DNA from: an uncultured Clostridia bacterium
GTDB taxonomy: Bacteria > Bacillota > Clostridia > Oscillospirales > CAG-272
DNA length: 55,624 bases
Direction: 5' to 3'
Assembly: GCA_947630625.1 (NCBI GenBank)
Contig: CANRIL010000016.1
Location: 1-55,624, forward strand
Position 1 is the first letter of the stretch. Each line of letters starts with the position of its first letter. Both the position numbers and the translations under genes were made by a program. Under the pieces are notes generated by a model. That model was not told the DNA's origin, did no database searches, and was given only the letters and a program-made list of their open reading frames with translations. This document shows, piece after piece, positions 25,902-35,278 of this stretch.

Positions 25902-27545
25902 ATGATAACGGAATACGTTCCGGTGGTGAACGAATACCGCGACAGGGCGGGATTCATACATCCGGGGATCGGCGTTTCGGCAGATATGCTCCGCACGATG
26001 CAGCGCCATGCGAGGGCGGGAGATCAGCCGTGGCGCGCCGCGTTTGCGTTGCTGTCCTCGAACCCGCGCGCCGGAGTCGATGTCGGGATGTCGTACAAAG
26101 ACGACAGTCCCGACTACATTGACGTGCCGTTCGGCGACGGCGGTCTGCGCGTCGCGCACGACGCGCAGCGAGACGCCGACACCGCCTCAAAACAGGCGTT
26201 GATGTACGTCATAACGGGGGACAGACGCCACCGCGGGAACTGCATGCGCATTCTGCGCGCGTGGTCGCGCGTCCGCTCGGCGGCTCTGCACCGCGACCAG
26301 CAGATCAGGTGGGGCATCGCGCTTTACAAGCTCTGCTTTTCGGCGGAGATCATGAGATGTACGTCCGCCGAGGATGAGGCGCTTTTATGGAGCGGCGACG
26401 ACGACGAGCGCTTTCGCCGATTTCTTTCCGTCGTCGAATTTACCGTTGACGGCTGGTGGTATTTCATGAATCAGCACAGCTACGCGCTGAAGGGCTACAT
26501 GGCAAAGTCGGTCTTTTGCGGCGAGCGCACCAAATATAACGTCGCCGTCGAGCGCGCGACCGTACACCACGCATACGAGCCGCACAACCGCGGCAGGTCG
26601 GGTTCCATCAAATATCAGATCGCGTCGTTCGACCGCGACCCCGAGACGGGAGAGCGGCTCGAACCGCCGTTCATCGAAGTCGTCGAGGCGGGACGCGACC
26701 AGGCGCACGCTTACGGCAACATCGGCTCGCTCTCCGAGATCGCTATGACAACGTTCATTCAGCATACGCTCGTTGACCCCGTGACAGGCTGCGCGGCAGA
26801 CGACGGCGTCGGCATGTTTGAATTTCTCTCCGACAGACTTCTTTCTGGCGCGGAATATATGGCGCGCTACAATCTCGGATACAGGACGAAATATTATAAG
26901 ACTTACTTTGATTCGCTCAATTCGTGGAACCGCCGCAACTTCGGCCGCGTCGACCCCGTGTTCGGCATACTCTACCACTACTACAAATATATCGCGCGGC
27001 GCGATATATACTCGCTCGCGCCGCACGTGTGCGAGATATACGAGAAATTTTCGTCTCCGGAATCGTCGCTTGAGGAATTCGTCGGCTATTCGGACCTGCT
27101 TTATTCAACTGATGAGGCGGCGTCGCGCTATGTCCTGTCGCCCGCGCCCGACGAGCGCCGCGGCGGCGTATACATGTGCGCCGGATTCACGGCGCTCCGG
27201 TCCGGGGAAGCCGAGATCATAGACGAGGGCGGCGCAAAATTTGTCCGCCTGACGCTCAGGAACAAGGAGGCGGAGATCGCGGACAGGACGTTCGGTCACC
27301 CGCCGCTCGGCCGTGCGGCGCTTCGTTACCGCACAAACGCCGCGCTGACGCTTTCGATCGCGAAATACGACCCCTCAAACGCGCTCGCGGTGCTGACGCT
27401 TCCGGACACCGGCATGGAGTGGCGCGAAATAACGTTTGATTTTCACGGAAACGGCGAGGATTCAACGATCCTTTTCTACACCGTGACAGGCGAGGCGGGG
27501 TCGGTCGATCTTCACTATCTCAAGCTGTTCGAGGAACTGAAATGA
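25902..27545 (+). CDS. Alginate-lyase-like polysaccharide lyase with C-terminal carbohydrate-binding-like domain
   Basis: A 547-residue protein. Residues 1 to about 400 match the alginate lyase superfamily (PL5/PL38-type alpha-toroid): HPGIGVSADMLRTM, then the characteristic EAGRDQAHAYGNIGSLSEIA around residue 265, corresponding to the family GRDQxH...L..A. The last 140 residues look like a CBM6-type beta-sandwich (DRTFGHPPLG, MEWREITF). Lyases of this group cleave uronic-acid polysaccharides by beta-elimination. There is no signal peptide, so it probably acts on imported oligosaccharides. A perfect AAAGGAGG precedes the ATG, and its stop overlaps the next start (ATGA). Confidence 0.82.
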   Translation: MITEYVPVVNEYRDRAGFIHPGIGVSADMLRTMQRHARAGDQPWRAAFALLSSNPRAGVDVGMSYKDDSPDYIDVPFGDGGLRVAHDAQRDADTASKQALMYVITGDRRHRGNCMRILRAWSRVRSAALHRDQQIRWGIALYKLCFSAEIMRCTSAEDEALLWSGDDDERFRRFLSVVEFTVDGWWYFMNQHSYALKGYMAKSVFCGERTKYNVAVERATVHHAYEPHNRGRSGSIKYQIASFDRDPETGERLEPPFIEVVEAGRDQAHAYGNIGSLSEIAMTTFIQHTLVDPVTGCAADDGVGMFEFLSDRLLSGAEYMARYNLGYRTKYYKTYFDSLNSWNRRNFGRVDPVFGILYHYYKYIARRDIYSLAPHVCEIYEKFSSPESSLEEFVGYSDLLYSTDEAASRYVLSPAPDERRGGVYMCAGFTALRSGEAEIIDEGGAKFVRLTLRNKEAEIADRTFGHPPLGRAALRYRTNAALTLSIAKYDPSNALAVLTLPDTGMEWREITFDFHGNGEDSTILFYTVTGEAGSVDLHYLKLFEELK

Positions 27546-28087
27546 AAAATAAGCTCTTTACATACGAATGGAAAGTGAGCGAGCTGCCCGGCGGCTGCAC
27601 GCCCGTCGTCTTCGGTGACGATATCGCGCTTCACGACGGCAAGGGAGACGGGCTCGGCGAGCTTTACGACGAGGTGGGATATTATGAAACGACGCTTTCC
27701 CGCGATTTTTCCCTTTCATGCAAGCTGCTTGAATCGGAGCGCGCCTACTACGGCGTGGCGCTTAGCACCGGCATTATGCTGCGCGACGGTGTAAACGGCG
27801 ACGACGCGATGATATATTTCGGGCTAGGACCTGACGGCGAATATCACATCATACGCCGCGCGTCAATTGGCGAGCCTTCAGTTGAGCTCCCGCTCGGGCG
27901 ATTCAGCCAGACCCAATACCGCTTCATGAAGCTGTCGCGGACACGCGGGCGCATTTTGTGCGCCGTCTCCCGCGACGGGGAAAACTACGAGACGGCTGCC
28001 GACATTGAAGACTCGCTGCCGCCGACGGTTCACGTCGGCTTTACCTCAGCGTTCAAATCAGTCTACGGCAGCGTCACGCTGTCTTAA
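27542..28087 (+). CDS. ConA/LamG-like (DUF1349-type) beta-sandwich protein
   Basis: A 181-residue protein with alternating beta strands and the pattern YGVALSTGIMLRDG...YRFMKLSRTRGRILCAVSRDGENY, matching DUF1349 or the C-terminal beta-sandwich of GH43 enzymes. Such domains bind or orient carbohydrate. It is a free-standing domain coupled by a 4-base overlap to the lyase-like gene, so it is likely a partner or accessory binder. No catalytic residues are identified, and it has no signal peptide. Confidence 0.7.
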   Translation: MKNKLFTYEWKVSELPGGCTPVVFGDDIALHDGKGDGLGELYDEVGYYETTLSRDFSLSCKLLESERAYYGVALSTGIMLRDGVNGDDAMIYFGLGPDGEYHIIRRASIGEPSVELPLGRFSQTQYRFMKLSRTRGRILCAVSRDGENYETAADIEDSLPPTVHVGFTSAFKSVYGSVTLS

Positions 28088-28101
28088 AAAACAATATTTC
28101 A

Positions 28102-28145
28102 AGCGCGGCTGCCGCATCCTTCCCGGCAGCCGCGCGATTTTTTTA
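28102..28145 (+). terminator. Terminator of the paralog-lyase operon
   Basis: Stem GCGCGGCTGCCG (28102-28113) / CGGCAGCCGCGC (28123-28134), then GATTTTTTTA. Confidence 0.93.
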
Positions 28146-28180
28146 TTTACCGGCAGCATTGCAAAAACCGATATTCCCCG

Positions 28181-30337
28181 TCATAAAAACAGCAGCGCGG
28201 CGCGGTAAACGAAGAACGACACGCACCAGGCGTTTATAAGTCCGGCTCCAAGCGCTGCCGCCGCAAGCTTCGCGCTCCCGAGCTCGCCTCTGATCGATGT
28301 GACCGCGGCGGCGCACGGCGTATACAGCAGCGTGAACGACATAAAGCTGAGCGCCGACGCGCGCGTGAACACGCTGCCGATACCGCCCTCGCCCGTCAGC
28401 ACCGCGAGCGTCCCGATTACGGCCTCCTTTGCGGAAAGACCGGTCAGAAGCGCCGACGCTGCACGCCAGTCGCCGAAGCCGAGCGGCGCAAACACGGGCG
28501 CCAATATCCTCCCTGCCGCGGCGAGAATGCTCTGCTCCGCGTCATACGTCAGGCGAAGGCGCGGGTCAAACGACGAGAGCGCCCACACGGCGACAGAAGC
28601 AAGCAAGACGACGCCGAACGCGCGGGACAAAAATTCTCCCGCCCGCCGACGCAAAAGGCGCATGATGTTTTTTGCCGTCGGCGCGCGCCACCCCGGAAGC
28701 TCAAGGACGTATTCCGCCTCGGCACTGCCGGGCATTGCGCGTTTCAGCACCGCCGCCGACACGGCGGCGAGGAGGACGCCGAATGCGTATATTGAAAAGA
28801 TCAGAAGCGAGCTTTTGCGCGGAAAAAAATATGACGCGAAGAGCGCGTATATCGGTATCTTCGCGCCGCAGCTCATGAACGGTACGAGCATCACCGTGAC
28901 GCGCCTGTCGCGCTCCGTCGGCAGCGTCCGCGACGCCATTACTGCCGGAACGCTGCACCCGAATCCGAGCAGCAGCGGGACGATGCTTTTGCCGGACAGA
29001 CCGAGCCGACGAAGCGGTGCGTCCATGATAAACGCCGCACGCGCCATGTAGCCGGTGTCCTCGAGCACAGACAGAAAGAGAAACAGCGTCACGACGAGCG
29101 GCAGAAACGACAGCACCGCCCCGACCCCGGCAAGAACGCCGTCAGCTACGGCGCCGATCAGGACCGGATGCACGTTCGCCTCCCGCATCAGATGTACGGC
29201 AAATTCTGATAAAGCCCCGCACGCGTCCGCCATCAGCTCCGACAACCTGCCGCCGACCACGTCAAACGTCAGCCAGAAGACGAGCGCCATGACGAGCGCG
29301 AAGATCGGGTACGCGAGCGCCCCGTTCAGCGCCGCCCCGTCAAGGTCAAATCTCTTTTTTGTCATTTGACTAACATATTTTCGGCAGATGCCGTCAACAA
29401 ATTTGTACCTTGCCGACGCAGACGCTGCCGCGGCGTCAAGCCCCGTCTCGCGCTCCAGCTTCCGGACGCATTCGTCAAGCGCCTCACGCTTATTTTTGTC
29501 GAGCGCGAGCGCGTCAAGCACTTCCCCATCGCCCTCAATTGCAAGCATTGCGGCAAATTTCGGAGGCAGCCCGGCGTTTTCTGCATTTGTATAAATTATG
29601 TCCTCGCACTCGCCTGTAATTTCGGCATATGTAGAATATGTGTCCGCACCGACGCCTCCATACGCGTTCAGGCCGCCTGATTTAATCCCGCGCCGCGCTT
29701 TTCCATGTCGGACGTGTCCGTCATACCGCTCGACCGCGTCCGGACGCTCATACGCCCCAGCGCGCGCATATGAACCGACGCGCTCCGGCTCGCGTGTGAT
29801 GCTGTTTAAATCATTCGCCGCTTTGACCGCGGCGTTCAATACCTCCTCCGTCCCGTCGCCGTGCGACGCCGAGATCGCAACAACAGGCACGCCGAGCGCA
29901 TCTTCCAACCCACAAGCGTCAACTCTCCCGCCCCGCGCTTGCACCTCATCCATCATATTCAGCGCCAAGACGACTGGTATTCCGAGGTCGAGCACCCGCG
30001 TTGTAAGATACAGCCCCCGCGCGGGAGATGTCGCGTCGACAACGTTGATTATCCCGTCCGGGCGCTCGCGCAGCAGGTATTCTCGCGTGACACGTTCCTC
30101 GGCGGAATATGGCCTCAGCGAGTAGACGCCCGGCAGATCAACAAGCTCGCATTCGCCCCCATCGAGCCTTATCACGCTCGATTCTCCATCGACCGTTACC
30201 CCCGGATAATTTCCGACCCGTCTGTTTTTGCCCGTAAGCGCGTTATATAGCGTCGTCTTGCCGCAGTTCTGATTGCCTATAAGCGCGATCCGAACCGCGT
30301 TTTTCGCGTCAGAGCTCTTTGCCGCCGTCTTCTGCAC
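28181..30337 (-). CDS. feoB: Ferrous iron transporter FeoB
   Basis: This 718-residue protein takes up Fe(II) under anaerobic conditions. The N-terminal GTPase domain has GNQNCGKTT (residues 21-29), DLPGVYSL (G3) and LNMMDE (G4). A variable insertion of about 60 residues (roughly 195-255) precedes the GDI-like helical region, and the membrane domain follows with its two Gate motifs (e.g. FLPLVVTLFLFLSVLED). The start is GTG at 30337 with GGAGG 8 nt upstream, and it overlaps the end of feoA by 29 bases, an unusually long coupling. Confidence 0.96.
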   Translation of the reverse strand: MQKTAAKSSDAKNAVRIALIGNQNCGKTTLYNALTGKNRRVGNYPGVTVDGESSVIRLDGGECELVDLPGVYSLRPYSAEERVTREYLLRERPDGIINVVDATSPARGLYLTTRVLDLGIPVVLALNMMDEVQARGGRVDACGLEDALGVPVVAISASHGDGTEEVLNAAVKAANDLNSITREPERVGSYARAGAYERPDAVERYDGHVRHGKARRGIKSGGLNAYGGVGADTYSTYAEITGECEDIIYTNAENAGLPPKFAAMLAIEGDGEVLDALALDKNKREALDECVRKLERETGLDAAAASASARYKFVDGICRKYVSQMTKKRFDLDGAALNGALAYPIFALVMALVFWLTFDVVGGRLSELMADACGALSEFAVHLMREANVHPVLIGAVADGVLAGVGAVLSFLPLVVTLFLFLSVLEDTGYMARAAFIMDAPLRRLGLSGKSIVPLLLGFGCSVPAVMASRTLPTERDRRVTVMLVPFMSCGAKIPIYALFASYFFPRKSSLLIFSIYAFGVLLAAVSAAVLKRAMPGSAEAEYVLELPGWRAPTAKNIMRLLRRRAGEFLSRAFGVVLLASVAVWALSSFDPRLRLTYDAEQSILAAAGRILAPVFAPLGFGDWRAASALLTGLSAKEAVIGTLAVLTGEGGIGSVFTRASALSFMSFTLLYTPCAAAVTSIRGELGSAKLAAAALGAGLINAWCVSFFVYRAALLFL

Positions 30338-30578
30338 CGCGCGTGCCTCCGATCTTTATAACCTCGACCGTCGCGGCGTCTTTTTGGCGCAGCGTCAGCT
30401 TGTAGCCGCGCAGCATGACCTCGATCGGGTCCCCGAACGGCGCGCGGCGTATGATCTTTACCTCTGTCCCCGGCACAAATCCGAGGTCGAGCAGCCGAAA
30501 TCTCAAAGCTCCCTCTCCCCCGACGTTCACGACTCGCGCCGGCTCTCCTCTTTTCAGCATGTCGAGCGTCATTTTCAT
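30309..30578 (-). CDS. feoA: Ferrous iron transport accessory protein FeoA
   Basis: An 89-residue SH3-like protein that supports FeoB. It shows the family pattern FRLLDLGFVPGTEVKIIRRAPFGDPIEV and GYKLTLRQKDA. The frame stays open back to 30761, but the upstream part runs over the intergenic promoter region. The ATG at 30578 begins the conserved MKMTLDMLKRGE. A GGGAGG lies 13 nt upstream, slightly far. It overlaps feoB, giving a feoAB operon divergent from the GH43-like gene. Confidence 0.93.
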   Translation of the reverse strand: MKMTLDMLKRGEPARVVNVGGEGALRFRLLDLGFVPGTEVKIIRRAPFGDPIEVMLRGYKLTLRQKDAATVEVIKIGGTRGAEDGGKEL

Positions 30579-30663
30579 TTTTCCATCGCCGCCTCCCGAC
30601 AAATAACGTGAAAAACGCGCCGTTCCTTTTGCTTTTTCGCCCTTATGCTTGATTTGGCTTTGC

Positions 30664-30683
30664 GGATATGGTATCCTTATTAT
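30664..30683. promoter_or_regulatory. Palindrome and promoter elements between feoAB and GH43 gene
   Basis: GGATA-TGG-TATCC (30664-30676) is a perfect 5-bp inverted repeat. On the plus strand TTGGCT (30654-30659) and TATTAT (30678-30683) form a weak 18-bp promoter. A metal-responsive operator is possible, but this is not a recognised Fur box. Confidence 0.35.
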
Positions 30684-30711
30684 ATAAAGCAAAAAGAGAC
30701 GGTATATATCT

Positions 30712-32487
30712 ATGAAAAACACGCTTCTCGTATACACGCGCCGGCCGCTTGACACAAGCATCTATTCAGCCAACCTCGCCTTCAGCATGCACATAGCTCT
30801 CGATAACGGCCAAGGGTTTATCCCGCTGAACCACAATTTCGGCATCCTCTTCGCGCGTGCCGTCGAAAACGAATCCGGCATGCTCGAATCAATGTCACTT
30901 GATTCGCCGTGCGTGTTCCGCACACACGGCGGCGGCTTCGGTGTGCTCGCGGTCAGGGTCAGAACGGAAAACAACGGCGCCGTCCCCGACGAACGCTCGC
31001 GCGGAGCCGTCCTCGTATTCACTTCTAAAGATCTCGTCAGATATGAGGAGATCGGGCTTTTGCGCCTGTCTGACAGCACTATAACCGACGTTTTCTGCCT
31101 CACGTCTGAGGACGGATACACGATCTATTTCCGCGACGCCCGCGGGACGCACAAAACGCACTCCTGCGACCTTTTGAGTACGGACGCGCCGGAAATGCCC
31201 GCCGAAATGCCCGAAATCGCCGTCCCCGAACATAAAATTGAAGGCGCGCTCCCGCGCCACACGCTCGCGCTGACGGATGAGGAAGCCGACTACATATATA
31301 AAAAGCTGACCACGCCGGAAAACACGCGCGTCACACTTCCGGAAAATATAACTGTCCGCTCCCGCGACGAGCTCTACTCCGTCCGCGCGACCGCGCACTA
31401 CAGCGACTCGACGACGGCGCAGAAGCGCATCGACTGGTATGACGACGCCGTTGACTATTCGCGCCCCGGAAAATATACCGTACGCGGCCGCGTACATCAG
31501 GACAGATACGAATTCCCCATAAGCCGCGACCGCGCCGATCCCTGCATCGGAAAATGGGAGGGACACTATTACTTCATCGCGACGAACGACAGGGACGGAA
31601 ACAATTCGCTCTCTATCCGCCGCGCCGACTCGATCCCCGCGCTTGCAACCTCGCAGGAGGTCGAGATTCTGAACACGCGCACATATCCGCACATGACGGG
31701 GCTTTTGTGGGCTCCCGAATTTCACGAGGTCGGCGGCAGGCTCTGCATTTTCCACGCCGCGACCGAAAACGGCTTCCCGAACGAGCAGTCGCACGTGATG
31801 ATGCTTAAAGAGCACGGCAACCCGATAGTCGCCGACGATTGGGAGCCTTCCCGCCGCATCGTCCGCGCGGACGGCAGCCCGCTCTTTACTCTCGGTATCA
31901 CACTCGACATGACCGTTTTCCGCGAGGGTGGCCGCACATTCGCCGTCTGGTCGCAGCGCCGCTATGACCCCGCCGACTACGGCGCTTGGCTTTATATCGC
32001 GGAGCTCTCCGAATCGGAGCCGTGGCGTCTTTTGTCTGAGCCCGTCGTGCTTTCGCGCCCCGATTACGGCTGGGCGAACAATCACACGTTCGTTGACGAG
32101 GGGCCGTATGCGCTCATAACCGACGACATGATATATCTCACCTTCTCCTCTTCCGCCGTCGACAGCACATACGTCATCGGCATGCTCTCAGCCCCGCACG
32201 GCGCCGATATGCTTGACCCGTCAGCGTGGACAAAGTGCGGCTTCCCGATATTGACCTCGCTTTCCGTGCCCGGTCAGTTCGGCTGCGGGCACAATTCATA
32301 CGTCACCGACGAATACGGCGATATCTGGAACGTGTATCACGGCCGCCCCGGCGTTCATGCGCCCCGCTGTGCCGGGATACGCCGCGTCCATTTCGATGTC
32401 GACGGCGCGCCGCGCCTCGATCTGACCGAGGACCGCGACCTTTCCCCCGCATTTGCCGATGTAAAAGCAGTTGTAACGGTTATCTGA
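30712..32487 (+). CDS. GH43-like beta-propeller glycosidase with N-terminal extra domains
   Basis: A 591-residue protein whose C-terminal part (from about 270) is a five-bladed beta-propeller of the GH43 type. The catalytic triad appears as RADP (D276, base), LDMTVF (D399) and VDEGP (E463, acid). WAPEFHEVGGRLCIFHA and FGCGHNSYVTDEYG support the family. The first 150 residues look like another partial propeller or sandwich, and 205-265 look Ig-like (Big). Related enzymes release arabinose or xylose from plant glycans. No signal peptide is visible, so a cytoplasmic role is likely. It is divergent from feoAB. Confidence 0.85.
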   Translation: MKNTLLVYTRRPLDTSIYSANLAFSMHIALDNGQGFIPLNHNFGILFARAVENESGMLESMSLDSPCVFRTHGGGFGVLAVRVRTENNGAVPDERSRGAVLVFTSKDLVRYEEIGLLRLSDSTITDVFCLTSEDGYTIYFRDARGTHKTHSCDLLSTDAPEMPAEMPEIAVPEHKIEGALPRHTLALTDEEADYIYKKLTTPENTRVTLPENITVRSRDELYSVRATAHYSDSTTAQKRIDWYDDAVDYSRPGKYTVRGRVHQDRYEFPISRDRADPCIGKWEGHYYFIATNDRDGNNSLSIRRADSIPALATSQEVEILNTRTYPHMTGLLWAPEFHEVGGRLCIFHAATENGFPNEQSHVMMLKEHGNPIVADDWEPSRRIVRADGSPLFTLGITLDMTVFREGGRTFAVWSQRRYDPADYGAWLYIAELSESEPWRLLSEPVVLSRPDYGWANNHTFVDEGPYALITDDMIYLTFSSSAVDSTYVIGMLSAPHGADMLDPSAWTKCGFPILTSLSVPGQFGCGHNSYVTDEYGDIWNVYHGRPGVHAPRCAGIRRVHFDVDGAPRLDLTEDRDLSPAFADVKAVVTVI

Positions 32488-32508
32488 CGCGCCCCTTAAA
32501 AATACCGC

Positions 32509-32540
32509 GCCCCGCGGGCATTTCGCGGGGCGCTTTGCTT
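32509..32540 (+). terminator. Terminator of the GH43-like gene
   Basis: Stem GCGCCCCGCG / CGCGGGGCGC with loop GGCATTT, followed by TTTGCTTTT. Confidence 0.88.
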
Positions 32541-32554
32541 TTAAAAATCAAAAG

Positions 32555-32570
32555 TTAAGGAAATCTTAAG
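32555..32570 (+). promoter_or_regulatory. TTAAG direct repeat, response-regulator operator candidate
   Basis: TTAAG at 32555-32559 and 32566-32570, 11 bp apart (TTAAG-N6-TTAAG), is the usual format for OmpR-family binding. It sits just upstream of the response regulator, whose likely -10 is TATGAT at 32599-32604. Autoregulation is inferred. Confidence 0.5.
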
Positions 32571-32640
32571 AATTGTACACTTGTTTCTTAAAAAAATCTA
32601 TGATACCATATTGTCAGGACAAATAAGAGAGGTGACACGA

Positions 32641-33339
32641 TTGTACAATATCCTGATATGCGACGACGAAGCCGACATCGTTTCGGCGCTCAAAATATAT
32701 CTTTCGGTCGAAGGCTATAATGTATACACGGCTCAAAACGGCGCGGAGGCGCTCTCCGTGATACGGGAAAACGATATCCACCTGCTCCTTCTCGATATAA
32801 TGATGCCGGTCAAAAACGGGCTTGATACGATACACGAGCTGCGCCGGTCGAGCAATATACCGGTCATAATCATAACGGCGAAGAGCGAGGACGCCGACAA
32901 AATCCTCGGGCTCGACCTCGGCGCCGACGACTATATCACAAAGCCCTTCAACCCGATGGAGGTCAGGGCGCGCGTCCGCTCGCAACTCCGCCGCTATATG
33001 CAGTTCGGCGCGGGGCGCGACGCCGGGAGCGACTATATCCTCACCGTCGGCGGCATAAGTCTCGACGAGCGCTCTCACACCGTCACGCTCGACGGCGAAC
33101 CCGTTTCACTGACGCCGACGCAGTATGAGATACTCCGCTTTTTCATGAGGAATACGGACAAAATACTGACTCCCGCCGATATTTACCGCGCCGTCTGGAA
33201 TGAAGAACCGCTCGGCTCGGAGAACACGGTCGCCGTCCATATCCGCCATCTTCGCGAAAAGCTTGAGATCAATCCCTCGTATCCGCGCTATCTGCGCGTC
33301 GTATGGGGGCACGGATACATGATGCCGAAAAAAGATTAA
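32641..33339 (+). CDS. OmpR/PhoB family response regulator
   Basis: A 232-residue two-component regulator. The receiver has D8-D9, phospho-acceptor D52 and K101 (KPF). The C-terminal winged helix carries LTPTQYEILRFFMRN and VAVHIRHLREKLE...VVWGHGYMM. I chose the TTG start at 32641 because AGAGGTGA lies 6 nt upstream and the family sequence (YNILICDDE) starts there; the ATG at 32581 lies inside the promoter. It is followed at 13 bp by its sensor kinase. The VanR/VncR-like sequence suggests an envelope or antibiotic stress role, unproven. Confidence 0.94.
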   Translation: MYNILICDDEADIVSALKIYLSVEGYNVYTAQNGAEALSVIRENDIHLLLLDIMMPVKNGLDTIHELRRSSNIPVIIITAKSEDADKILGLDLGADDYITKPFNPMEVRARVRSQLRRYMQFGAGRDAGSDYILTVGGISLDERSHTVTLDGEPVSLTPTQYEILRFFMRNTDKILTPADIYRAVWNEEPLGSENTVAVHIRHLREKLEINPSYPRYLRVVWGHGYMMPKKD

Positions 33340-33352
33340 AGGGGACATTACT

Positions 33353-35278
33353 ATGAAACGACTTAAAAAAAGCATGGCGGCGAGGGCTGCCGCCGCGTTT
33401 TTCGCATCGCTTTTTCTGACGCTGTTTGTCATTTCAAGCGTGGTTTTTGCCGCGATGATCGAATTCGGCGTTTATACGAGCAGCAGGGAAGAGGTGCGCG
33501 AAAACGTCAGATACCCGTCTGCGTTCGGAGCTATGTACAGGCTGTGCGAAGAGTTCATCGGCGACGGAGACGTGCTTTACTGCAACGATAATTTCACATT
33601 TAACGAGCTTGGAGATATGGTGAGCTCTGTCATCCTTGACGGAGGCCTCGTCTTTGATATACGTGCAAATTACGAATATATCACCGAACGGATCCCGGAC
33701 GAGGTGATCGAAAGCGGTCCCGTATTTACGCACAAGCTCACCGACTTAATTTCAGATCAGGAAATTTATCAGCACAACCGGGACTGGCTTATTGACCCGT
33801 CGACCGGAAATATCATAGATGTGACTATACGCATCGCCTCGGTTTTCACGACGCCAAACGTCGCCGATCTTCTATACGACAACAAAATTTTGATCCCGGT
33901 CGCCGCCGTAGTCTCGGTGATATCGGCGATTTTGCTTTTAGCCTTTACTGTGTCCGCCGCGGGTCACAGGCGCGGGACCGACGAAATTGCGCTCTCCCCG
34001 TTTGACCGCGTACCGCTTGACCTGCTCGCGTGCACCGCCTTCATAATATCAGCGCTGCTTCTCCCTCCGTTTTCCGATTGCTTCAATCTGATATGCAGGA
34101 CTACAATTTCATTTAACATTTCCTGGACGGTCGCCGCCGTCGCATGCGTGGTCATCGTGTTTTTGTTTTCGCTATTGCTGACTGTACTTATGTCGACAGT
34201 GGCGGCGAGGATCAAGTGCGGGACGTTTTTCAAAAACAACCTCATCACGCGCGCGCTGAGATACGTCAAACGCGCCGTCATGGCGGTGCCGATAATCTGG
34301 CGCACGCTCCTCGCCTCCATCGCATTTGCCGTGCTCACGCTTATAATCTTCGTCAACCTTGACTACCTCGGCTTTATGACAATCGTGTTTCTCGCGCTCC
34401 TTTGGGGCTTCGGCATAGCGGTGCTGTCGTATAACGCCTGGTGCATGCGCCGCCTGCGCATAGCCGGCCATAGGATCGCCTCCGGCGACCTTTCCTTCCG
34501 AGTCAACACGGACGGGCTGCACGGCGATTACCGCCTGCACGCCGAGGACCTTAACAACATCGGGGCGGGGATAGAGACGGCCGTCAACGAGCGGATGAAG
34601 AGCGAACGCTTCCGCGCGGAGCTCATCACAAACGTGTCTCACGACATCAGAACGCCGCTGACATCTATCATAAACTATATCGACCTTTTGAAAACGCCCG
34701 ATATAGATGCAGAGACGGTCAGGTCGTATATTGAAGTGCTCGACAGGCAATCCCAGCGGCTCAGGCGGCTGACGGACGATTTAATCGAGGCGTCGAAAGC
34801 GTCCTCGGGCACGCTCCCCGTCACGCTCGAACCGATAGAACTATCTCTTCTGCTGTCACAGACGGCGGGAGAATACTCTGAACGCCTCGAGCAGTGCGGA
34901 CTTTCGCTTGTCACGCGCGCGCCCGAAGGCAGCATATCTGTCATGGCGGACGGAAGACACACGTCGCGCATCATCGACAACCTTATGTCAAACGTCTGCA
35001 AATACGCGCTCTCAGGGACTCGCGTGTACATCGAAATAGTGACCTCCGGCAAACACGCGGGTATATCGATCTCAAACATCTCCCGTGAGCCGCTTGGAAA
35101 ATCCGTCAATGAGCTTACGGAGCGGTTCGTGCGCGGCGACGAATCGCGCCACACGGAAGGCAGCGGCCTTGGGCTGTCGATCGCGTCAAGCCTCGCGGAG
35201 ATACAGGGAGCCGCGCTTTCGATCGAGACGATATCAGACCTGTTCCGCGCCACGCTCTGGATGAACATGGCGGAGTGA
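33353..35278 (+). CDS. Sensor histidine kinase, multi-pass
   Basis: A 641-residue membrane kinase that should phosphorylate the regulator upstream. A first helix (15-37) is followed by an extracellular domain of about 140 residues, then five to six more helices (180-202, 222-240, 258-283, 318-336, 340-360). This is more than the two of standard VanS-type kinases. After a HAMP-like segment comes the H-box SHDIRTP with H430, the N-box (DNLMSNVCKYAL) and the GSGLGLSIA G-box. The ligand is unknown. A 13 bp gap separates it from the regulator gene. Confidence 0.93.
   Translation: MKRLKKSMAARAAAAFFASLFLTLFVISSVVFAAMIEFGVYTSSREEVRENVRYPSAFGAMYRLCEEFIGDGDVLYCNDNFTFNELGDMVSSVILDGGLVFDIRANYEYITERIPDEVIESGPVFTHKLTDLISDQEIYQHNRDWLIDPSTGNIIDVTIRIASVFTTPNVADLLYDNKILIPVAAVVSVISAILLLAFTVSAAGHRRGTDEIALSPFDRVPLDLLACTAFIISALLLPPFSDCFNLICRTTISFNISWTVAAVACVVIVFLFSLLLTVLMSTVAARIKCGTFFKNNLITRALRYVKRAVMAVPIIWRTLLASIAFAVLTLIIFVNLDYLGFMTIVFLALLWGFGIAVLSYNAWCMRRLRIAGHRIASGDLSFRVNTDGLHGDYRLHAEDLNNIGAGIETAVNERMKSERFRAELITNVSHDIRTPLTSIINYIDLLKTPDIDAETVRSYIEVLDRQSQRLRRLTDDLIEASKASSGTLPVTLEPIELSLLLSQTAGEYSERLEQCGLSLVTRAPEGSISVMADGRHTSRIIDNLMSNVCKYALSGTRVYIEIVTSGKHAGISISNISREPLGKSVNELTERFVRGDESRHTEGSGLGLSIASSLAEIQGAALSIETISDLFRATLWMNMAE

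Noticed and set aside
30579-30761. N-terminal extension of FeoA
   Set aside because: The upstream part overlaps the intergenic promoter region, is not conserved in FeoA and has no ribosome binding site.
30895-32085. 396-codon minus-strand ORF opposite the GH43-like gene
   Set aside because: Shadow of the GH43 frame; Arg/Val-rich with no ribosome binding site or family pattern.
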